The position numbers and the translations under genes are program-made. A DNA stretch of 64,000 bases from Paracentrotus lividus (Eukaryota; Echinodermata; Echinoidea; Camarodonta; Echinidae). Every line of letters begins with the position of its first letter. Position 1 is the stretch's first letter. A model generated the notes under the pieces. That model did no database searches and was not told the origin of the DNA. It was given only the letters and a program-made list of their open reading frames with translations. This document shows, piece after piece, positions 56,367 to 64,000 of this stretch. The stretch covers positions 602,559 through 666,558 of the forward strand of contig CALNVZ010000218.1 in NCBI GenBank assembly GCA_940671915.1, in the 5' to 3' direction.

Positions 56367-57960
56367 ATAGATTGAATAACGAACATCCCACGAGATAACA
56401 CTCTTTCTATATCACTTCTTGTTGTGGTATAGCCTCTATCCCACGGCATTGTGCGTGAGAGGATGACAATGATTATTATTGTCCGTCAACGTGACACATG
56501 AATGTTTGTTTAGATGACGATTACTGCTCGTAGTATTGATTACTAACACACACAAAAAGAAAAAAAAAATATTGTGGGTTTTACTTTTTAAACATTAAAG
56601 TATTCTCGTATAAATTAAAAAAAAATCAGCCTTCTTTTCTTACCAGTTGTTACATGAGTTTTGTTTTTACTATGTTCTCCGCTTTTCTTTAAAGTTGGAA
56701 TAATTGTATTTCAGACATATTTACAAGAAAATAAAAACCAACTGACCAACAAACAATAATCATCACGTGTGTGTCATTAAATGACCAACAAAGTAAACGA
56801 ATTGCATATTGGCAGATACCTGGCAGTATTGTGAATATTGCCGCTTTAGATTTAATCGAAATGCCATTAGCTGTTTCCAGTTAAAGCACCTAGCCATAGT
56901 AGGATCTGAATAGATAGTATATCATAATGTGCATTTTTTTCAATAACATCGTCTCAATATCACTGAATATTATTACATAACATAGGTATCGATTTAAAAA
57001 ATGGTACGTGTTAAATAAAATCCACTTAAAAACTGTTAACGAAATGCATCCTAAGTTAATGAACAAATGTCATTGATCAAACTCTCTCACTAAACTATCA
57101 GAGCAGAATCGTACCTGAATTAAGAGACTACGATGGACAGGCCATTATCGTACGAAGTATGGAAGGCAATTGCCTCTTTAATATCGTAAGCCATTAAGAC
57201 AATGGAATAGTGCGCGAATCAAAATGAACATTGAAAGCGTTAATGACTTTATTTACGAGGGTGAATTTAGCTCTTTATATTGACATAGAGTTTCCAATTC
57301 GTGCATAGTTCAAGTGCACTACTCGGCAGGTGACGCGAATAAATGTATGAAACTTGCCTGTAAGGCACTTTAAATCATTTTCATTGATATTAGTTATTTA
57401 TTTTTAGTTTGCTTTTCGCACTTTATATCATATATATATATGGCAAAATTAGTGAATTTGTCATATCACAGAAAGTTAATAAAACCTAAATCATTATATG
57501 ACTTATCATTATTTTAGTCAACGCAACTGATGCCTATTTTTTTCTAAAGATAATTCCATAAAAACAACACAAGGAACAATAATAATAGGACGAATACGAA
57601 TGTAAACTCCTGTGAGATAAATGAGGCAGTGAAAATAGGGCTATTGTTAATAAACGAGATGAATTAATAATACTGCTAGGTTTCTATAACTAACGGCTAG
57701 ATGAAGCTATTCTTGACAGCTAAGCTGGTACATCAATTATAATAGATGAGAACCACATCTGTCTTTACCGAACACCATGCGACACATCATCAAATAGATC
57801 AACACCTAATTACCGGTTTGTCTCACATTAAGGTCTAGATAATTAAAAAGGACTGCTCAACCGGATTAACATAACATAATTGTTTCATTTCGTTAAAGAC
57901 ACTCGGCGCCATGAACATGACAAAGAGAACCGTTTGGGTGCACATTTAAAATTATCTCAT
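56367..57960. other. Unique block; candidate conserved non-coding DNA at 57050-57950
   Basis: From about 57050 the sequence lacks repeats and has many TAAT/ATTA cores in otherwise mixed sequence (CACCTAATTACCGG, GTCTAGATAATTA). No ORF longer than about 60 codons. Function is only a suggestion from composition. Confidence 0.25.
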
Positions 57961-57962
57961 CC

Positions 57963-58020
<58 letters not shown>
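57961..58020. repeat. (CT)n microsatellite
   Basis: Almost pure CT for 60 bp. Confidence 0.95.
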
Positions 58021-58023
<3 letters not shown>

Positions 58024-58524
58024 GTCTTTTTCTGACTGTCTTCCATTATATTTCTCTCTCTACATCTCTCTCATTCAATCTTTCTCTCTACCATTCAATT
58101 TTATGGGTTCGTATCCTGATCATCTCCTCCTTACTCCTATATTTGCCCATGTTTTATTTCGCTCGTTTTATCTCTCCCCTCCTCACTCTCCCCATCACAT
58201 TATCTGCACTCTCCATCGCACCATCGCTATTATCAAATAATATATAGTATTCACCCCTAACCCTTCCATTATATCTCCTTATTAACCACGCCCCAGGTGC
58301 TAAATTACTTCCGAAATTTCATGCACAAATTGGTCCCAAAAGTAGGAATTTTTTATCGTTTCATGAAACATGATTTTTCATCTCTTCTACTCATTTGCTC
58401 ACACACCATCCGTTAAAGCATGCTCGAATGAACCAACGCATATTTCTTCTTCTTTCTTATTCTTCGCTCAGTAAATCCCCTTTATGTAAGCTTCCTGCCC
58501 ACATTATGGTGCCTGGTATATATG
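58021..58524. other. CT-rich then unique sequence
   Basis: Low-complexity pyrimidine-rich sequence to about 58230; a Ser/Leu/Pro ORF here is an artefact. Confidence 0.5.
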
Positions 58525-58764
58525 AAGAGTTTCGTTCTAAAAGGGAGTATATCCACTTTTAAAGAAAATTGACTTCTTGGTATCAGGCAAATATTGTTCA
58601 AGTCTATATAAGTACCTGTTTTGAACAAAGGTATTATAATCCTACATTTTGCGAGCAACCAATATATATACCCTTTAGTTCACTTTGCCCTTAATCTGAT
58701 GAAAACACCTCTTTCTCATAAGTTACACAAAATTAATGGTAATCCCTTTTAGAATCAAACTCTT
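58525..58764. mobile_element. Family B MITE, copy 3 (240 bp)
   Basis: Left end AAGAGTTTCGTTCTAAAAGG, right end CCCTTTTAGAATCAAACTCTT. The left inner block ATCCACTTTTAAAGAAAATTGA and TTGGTATCAG match the family. The ends are better preserved than in copy 2. Confidence 0.75.
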
Positions 58765-58836
58765 AATGATTTGTGTGTTGAGAGCCTCAAGGGTGGCCAC
58801 AATTAACATCCTTTTGATATTTAACTATGTACCGAT

Positions 58837-59035
58837 ATTTGCTCCAACGACAACTCCAACTTCTCCGCTATAAATTCAATACACCAATTAAATGATAATT
58901 TCAACCCTGGTCTTAACACTGTACCATATATCAAACACCTAACTCTAAACCTTTGATAAATCCCTCTCGCAAACCTAACCCTAACCTTTTATGGTACGAG
59001 AAATAAAGCTCGGTGCAATTGTCGCTTAAGCAAAT
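58837..59035. mobile_element. Inverted-repeat element, about 199 bp
   Basis: ATTTGCTCCAACGACAACTCC (58837) pairs with GTGCAATTGTCGCTTAAGCAAAT (to 59035) with mismatches. The interior contains CCTAACCCTAACC-like sequence (58975-58987). Confidence 0.5.
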
Positions 59036-60216
59036 GCTCTGCCACCCTTTTAGCGGATGATATTAAAGAGGAAATTACAATATACCGACTTCCCTCTAAA
59101 CTGGTGGCTGCAAAATGTCTACTGAAGTATTATAACTCTTATACAAAAAAATGTCATCTTCATGTCTCAACCCTTCCTGAGCATGATTCCTAAAATGGGT
59201 CATCAGCTGGAAATATGGGCCCTAAGCTGAATCCACCATGTTGACAGAAACCTGACAAGATCTTAGCCATCATTACTTCCTTTTCATTCTGTTTAACATT
59301 TCCTTATATATATATATATGTATATATGGCTCTCGTCTTTTAGTCTTCCTTTTCCTCTTCGTTTTCTTCCCCGGAAGTTCAAGTATGCCTTCGAGGAAAG
59401 TCAGGATCAAGTTTGCATTAGACCTATCAAAATGACTACAGGCATTGTCAAAATGGATGCTCATTGAACGATTTGATTTTTCAAATAATGTTTTGTTTGT
59501 TGACAGAATAACATACCGTTTTGAAATTTCCTATTATATAAAACAATGTCTGATCGAGTTAATATACAAATGCAAACTTAAATGTCTTGAAGATTAGAGG
59601 GAAATAGTTTATTCTGGAATCAAAAGTGTACAAAACTTGAGGTCAAGAACTTTTTTTTTTCCATAAGTGCGCTCTTCTCTAATTATTATATTGTGCTCTT
59701 TTGTTGTAAGAATTATTATACGTCCAAATGGAAATGAACTTTGCACATTTCAATTGTGATGTGTGTTCAATTCTATTTCTCGGATTATAGTTATTTTACC
59801 TCCCGAGGTGAATGAGGAAGTAAAAAAAAAAAAAAAAAAAAACATTAATCATCCGTTGGTATTGCTCATGAAATATTAAAAATATTAAATTGTGTTGATC
59901 TCGAGAAAAATAGCTCAACTTGCAGAACGAGCACAGTGATTAAGCCACAGTATGTTGATTTCAAATCCTCATACCAATCATCAAATGCTTATTTATATGT
60001 TTGCATGACTTGCTCATGTGTTTGTGTGTACACATTATTGATCAAACTCAGTCTATAAGCTGTTCTCACTGACAGATCGAAGCGTGTGTACTTTAAAGAA
60101 AACGGTGAAATATTGAACAGAAACGAATATCAAAATAAAGCAATACCGTTCAAGAATACTCTATGCAGGTATAAGGGCCTTTAAGATAACCAGTTTAAGT
60201 CAATCTAAGATACCTT
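59036..60216. other. Unique AT-rich sequence
   Basis: (TA)n at about 59304-59328 and an A-run at 59822-59841. No gene recognised. Confidence 0.45.
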
Positions 60217-60363
60217 GGGGGTATTTCCCCAAGTCATTCGTAAAGTGAATGACTTTACGAAGGACTGCATGGAACATGTTTTTGAGTGCTTTGAGCACAA
60301 GAACTGATCACCAGCCGTTCGAAAAGTCATTCACTTACGAACGTCTTGGTGAAACACAGCCCT
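60217..60363. mobile_element. MITE-like element, 147 bp, about 45-bp terminal repeats
   Basis: Left GGGGGTATTTCCCCAAGTC then ATTCGTAAAGTGAATGACTTT pairs with right AAAGTCATTCACTTACGAA then CTTGGTGAAACACAGCCC. Terminal repeats are therefore about 45 bp with a few mismatches. The body is short and has no ORF. Confidence 0.75.
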
Positions 60364-60739
60364 TGTTTAATACGTTTTAATAAATAATAATTGGTGAATA
60401 TAAGCAGGATTCAGACTTGTTTTAACGTCGGCAGTGTATACGGACCTCATTTCAGAATTTTGAAGGAGAAGGAGAAGGAGAAGAAGAAGTTCTAAGTGGA
60501 AGTCGGTCCGTGTCATGGAGTGTTTATTTATGAGCAGTGATGATGATCATGATGAGGGTAGGAGTAGCGTGCATGAAAGATAATGAAAACAGTCTTAACC
60601 AACAATCCTCTAGGCGACTCACATGCCATCTATATTGCATGATAGAAAAGAACAGTTTGTGATTCCAACTCCTTCCATATCATTCCCCCTTCCCAATTAA
60701 CCCTTCTAATCGTATCTCCCTCGACACATCCATCTCATA

Positions 60740-61040
60740 AAGCCTTTACGAACTGTTAAGGACGTCATGCGAAAGATTTTCGGACCATTTTGTAAGAAAC
60801 TCGTAAGAACTTCGTAAGAACATCTTAAGAGGGCCGTACGAAGCTACCGTTCACATGCCATTCGTGGACAGTTCGTAAATTCAAAGATTTGTCGGTGATC
60901 TTGTCCAATATTGAATTCAACTTCAAAAAACACCTTCCTTTCGTAAAAGGATCGTAGGAACGTCGTAAGAACGTCATACGAAAGCCTTAAGAAAATAAGC
61001 TCCATCTACGTATCTTAACGAACTCAAGAACTCCGTACGA
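60740..61040. repeat. Cluster of CGTAAGAAC-type motifs
   Basis: Variants of (T)CGTAAGAAC(T/A/G)TC occur at about 60798, 60811, 60954 and 60969, with the related GTACGAA, ATACGAAAG and TTCGTAAA interspersed on both strands, and CTTAAGA three times. The motif TTCGTAA is shared with the MITE at 60217. Probably a decayed element rich in sub-repeats. Confidence 0.5.
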
Positions 61041-61898
61041 ATGGGACATTTGTGACCATAACTTTATCAATATGAGGAAATGAGTTTGTAAATATAATTA
61101 GAATTCCGACAGCCATCGAGTAAGACGTTATTTATTTGGAAAGGTAAATTTTAAAAAGGGGGTATGCATTTCACCCCTGGAGGTATTCCAGAGCTATTCA
61201 ATCGAATGCACATTGTCAGAGGCATGGCACGCAATAGATGACAGATTATATTATTAAATCTGCAAGTGTGTCTACTTCTATTGTTCATGTTGCTAGTTGG
61301 AATGCCCACGAGGTTTTTCCTAGACATCATTATTTTATTAGCACTGGGATGAGAAAAGATTATTTGTTGAATAGATACTGTAGGCGTATTCATCTTTCGA
61401 CTTTCCGAAATTAATCCAGTAAAATATTATAAGACCCGTAAGCGCACGATCTAAGATTGTTCGTATTAAGGCCATACTGTATAAAGATTATTTATTTGTG
61501 TGTGATGATAATAACATTACTTTGAATAAATTATATGTATATTACTAAATAGTAAGTGTAATACACTCTGTGATTGAGTGGGTTTGTATCACGCGGTATT
61601 GATAATCTTTGTTTCATGATTTTTTTAGTATTATTTATGTATTTGTTTATGCACCATTTACTTCGACAAGTTACACATGAGTGAAAGATCGTTGCTGACA
61701 TTCATCTGACTTTTAAATAAACTTTATTTATTTTCATGGACGCTTCACATTTATCTTAGACAGTTGAAATAATTTTGAGAGACGGGTGAATGTTTTTCGA
61801 AATCACGATTGTCCAAACAAATCCAGAATGATCGCTGATTATCAAAACTTCCGATTGTCATACGCTCTGATTAGAATCAAACTGAGCAGCACTGTAAA
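61041..61898. other. Unique AT-rich sequence
   Basis: Nothing recognised. Confidence 0.45.
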
Positions 61899-62026
61899 GT
61901 GCCCTGTAGCATAAAACAAATGCGAGTAATCTTACGATTGATCGTAACTCTTAGTACACGGTGTACCATAGACTTACGATTGATTTCGATCGTAATATTA
62001 ATCATATTTGTTTAAGTAACAGGGCA
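61899..62026 (-). mobile_element. Family A MITE, copy 8 (128 bp), reverse orientation
   Basis: Left end GTGCCCTGTAGCATAAAACA, right end TTAAGTAACAGGGCA; the core GTACCATAGACTTACGATTG gives reverse orientation as in copy 7. Confidence 0.9.
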
Positions 62027-62423
62027 TACATATATTGTTTATATCATGCCTCACTTCAAGAAGATTTGGTATGTTACTATAAGCTTACACTTGACATGAC
62101 ATTGCCGATATTTGTAGTAAAGATAGTGATGTACGAAGTAAAATAAGAGTAGCATGAATGGAATGAGATATGGGGGGGGGGTGTTGGAACAACGTTACAT
62201 GTATGTGGATTAAAAAGAGAAATGGCATCGAAACTTTTTTTATTGCTGAAAATATTGGGAAAAAGCAATGTATTTTTTAATTGAATTAGGATCTGAGGAT
62301 ATTCGAAGGAGAAAGTGCAGAATCAAGAATCAGATACCTCTCACTGAAAACTAGTTACATACCGATATACTTTTCAATATTTCATGACACTGCATTGTTA
62401 TTTGATGGTGATATCTCACTTGT
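62027..62423. other. Unique sequence
   Basis: G-run at about 62173-62181. Nothing else recognised. Confidence 0.45.
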
Positions 62424-62529
62424 CTTGAGACGGGTTTGGGACTAATTTGAGATGGGTTTGAGAAGGATTTGATACGGGTTTGAGACGGATTTGATACGGG
62501 TTTGAGACGGATTTGATACGGGTTTGAGC
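62424..62529. repeat. Minisatellite, 22-bp unit, about five copies
   Basis: GGATTTGATACGGGTTTGAG(AC) recurs with perfect copies in the right half and diverged ones on the left. It ends exactly where the next foldback begins. Confidence 0.9.
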
Positions 62530-62532
62530 TAG

Positions 62533-62690
62533 TCACAGAGACGTCTCTGAGGTGTCTTACACTCCTTCCCCGGAGTCCCGGCGACATCTCATGGATCGCG
62601 GGAAAATCGGTCATGTTCATATCTACATGAGATTTGTTCAGTCGCGGAGATGTCTAGGAGACGTCTTGGGTCTCGGAGACGTCTCTGTGA
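62533..62690. mobile_element. Small element with perfect 15-bp terminal inverted repeats
   Basis: TCACAGAGACGTCTC (62533-62547) and GAGACGTCTCTGTGA (62676-62690) are exact complements. Inside, GGAGA(T/C)GTCT recurs at 62646, 62657 and 62674. No ORF. Confidence 0.6.
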
Positions 62691-63131
62691 TACCACTTTA
62701 AGTTTCCATGACAAGAGAAGACAACAAACAAATTTGATCTTCAAAGTATTTGATGCGCACTGATTCACATCGTCTAGGAGTTGACAAGGCGTAGACAGAC
62801 AGGACTAAGCTTGAATAAAAATATAAGTCACCTGCCCTTGGGACATGATGATACTTCCTCTAATAATCCATGTTGGTATCATACCATTCTCAGTAATTGA
62901 TGCAACAGGATTGGCTCTAACATGTCTGAGCAGAGGAAGAGAGGCACAATATTTTTTTGTTGAATAATCGAACTTTCTTCTGACTCTCAGAAGAGGTCGG
63001 TTTAACTTCAACTTCAACAGAGTGACTTTATGATTCAGAAAGACATTTTTCGTTCTTCAAATAACTATTTCACCTTATTTAAATTCATAAACAAATAAAA
63101 AAAAATATTGCAACGTCACCATAGACATCAG
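62691..63131. other. Unique sequence
   Basis: Nothing recognised. Confidence 0.45.
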
Positions 63132-63218
63132 TACCACCACCACCGCCACCACCACCGCCACCACCACCCCACCACCACCATCATTATCATTATTATTATC
63201 ATCATCATCATCATCGTT
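63132..63218. repeat. (CCA)n / (ATC)n trinucleotide repeat
   Basis: CCA/CCG repeats followed by ATT and ATC repeats; the His/Ile-rich ORF across it is an artefact. Confidence 0.95.
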
Positions 63219-63633
63219 ATGACACATAACGTGATATCTAGTTTTTGGCTCACTAAGTGTGCTTTTCTCTTGTATAAAATCCTAAATCTACTTCCACTCC
63301 CAAAGAAAGTCGTAATCTATTGCCATTGCTTTTTCGTATTTTGGCTTCAAATATTCCGAGATGACATAAGATGGCCATGACTCTATCCCATCGCTATTAA
63401 TCCGTCCCTCCAAGATCACTTGGGGATCAAGAAGCCCACATCTCGGTCTCGTAATCCCAACAGTCTCGTAATCCATCGGCTCAAGGGATAATCCCTCTTC
63501 GCCAAGGCAGTCCTGATTTCCATCGACAAACCTTCGCCATCTCCCCCGAGACAAGGGCATCTTATCGAGACCAGGTCAATATCATCGTCTATTGCCCTTA
63601 TGATGGATATGACAAGAGTCACGTGACCGACTA
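63219..63633. other. Unique sequence, CpG-containing near 63430-63600
   Basis: Antisense frames of 68 and 90 codons overlap here but have no recognisable features. Confidence 0.4.
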
Positions 63634-63749
63634 ATAGTCAAGTCACACCAGTGAAACTAACTCCGAACTGACATCAAAATATTACATTACCACGAATGGC
63701 AAGCTAGTGGTTGGTTTGGAGTCGATTTCATTGGTGTGACCTGGCTATA
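63634..63749 (-). mobile_element. Family D MITE, copy 2 (about 116 bp)
   Basis: Ends ATAGTCAAGTCACACCAGTG and ATTGGTGTGACCTGGCTAT. The middle CATTACCACGAATGGCAAGC is the complement of copy 1's GCTTGCCATTCATGGTAATG. Confidence 0.85.
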
Positions 63750-64000
63750 AGGATGGAATCAAAGTTGAAGGCTGCAATCACACCAGGGGAGAACATGTGA
63801 CACTAATTATGCGCATGCGTAATCCATATTCCTATTTCTTTGGAAGTCCGGTTCCGTGAGAGATATGGGAAGATGGGAAATAACAAGACAAATAACATCA
63901 TTGAGTTTCAGTAGAATTGACAAGGAGAATAAACGATATGAAAACGGTGACTTTGAATCATCCTTAGGGGATGAGGTTACGCTTCGGGTCCTATATTTGT
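63750..64000. other. Unique sequence to window edge
   Basis: Contains GCGCATGCGT (63811-63820), close to a known NRF1-type site. No gene supported. Confidence 0.35.

Noticed and set aside
58966..58990. Telomere-like CCTAACCCTAACC
   Set aside because: Only two partial units, inside an inverted-repeat element; not an interstitial telomere array.
1..64000. tRNA, rRNA, snRNA and histone genes
   Set aside because: I looked for a TTCGA-type T-loop with a matching acceptor stem and for known snRNA 5' ends and found none that hold up by eye; a covariance search could still find one.

Overview
This is a piece of a eukaryotic nuclear genome and is almost entirely non-coding. By eye it is about 35% GC. 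It has long dinucleotide tracts, two 54-nt poly(A) runs, a 25-N assembly gap and many short inverted-repeat elements. It contains no prokaryote-like operons and no long open reading frame (the longest is about 174 codons and is low in complexity). The density and style of the small palindromic elements, together with short CpG-dense islands, suggest a marine invertebrate. An echinoderm such as a sea urchin is my leading guess, but this is an inference from the look of the repeats and not an identification.

Only one coding exon can be supported. At 6114-6243 (+) there is a start codon, a hydrophobic signal peptide and a consensus GTAAGT donor that interrupts a Gly codon in phase 1. The CpG-enriched 0.9 kb before it is probably promoter and/or 5' UTR. 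No convincing second exon was found, so everything from 6244 to the right edge is best read as a very large first intron or intergenic DNA. Two other CpG-dense, factor-site-rich patches (about 150-420 and 39051-39310) could be promoters or enhancers of unseen transcripts.

Most of the rest is repeat biology. (i) Family A is a roughly 130-bp palindromic MITE (ends GTGCCCTGTAAC/GTTACAGGGCAC) with eight copies in both orientations. (ii) Family B is about 240 bp, three copies, sharing the end motif CCAAAAGGAGCTAAATCC. (iii) Family D is about 120 bp, two copies in opposite orientation. (iv) A diverged dispersed repeat (family C) has two copies. (v) There are two Tc1/mariner-type elements with TA target duplications (978 and 455 bp). 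(vi) Many single foldback elements are present, including 625-bp and 733-bp ones. (vii) There are several diverged tandem arrays (units of about 22, 44, 80, 140, 200 and 220 bp). (viii) At 23.8-25.3 kb, two related foldback elements share the same loop and outer ends but have different arm sequences, each of which remains self-complementary.

From 50.6 to 52.5 kb, about 890 bp is repeated on either side of the 25-N gap with many single-base indels. This is most likely an assembly artefact. It contains a 225-bp tandem dimer of a transposon-end-like sequence.

Stretches between listed features were read on both strands. Where nothing is listed I saw only AT-rich unique sequence without coding or structural signal.
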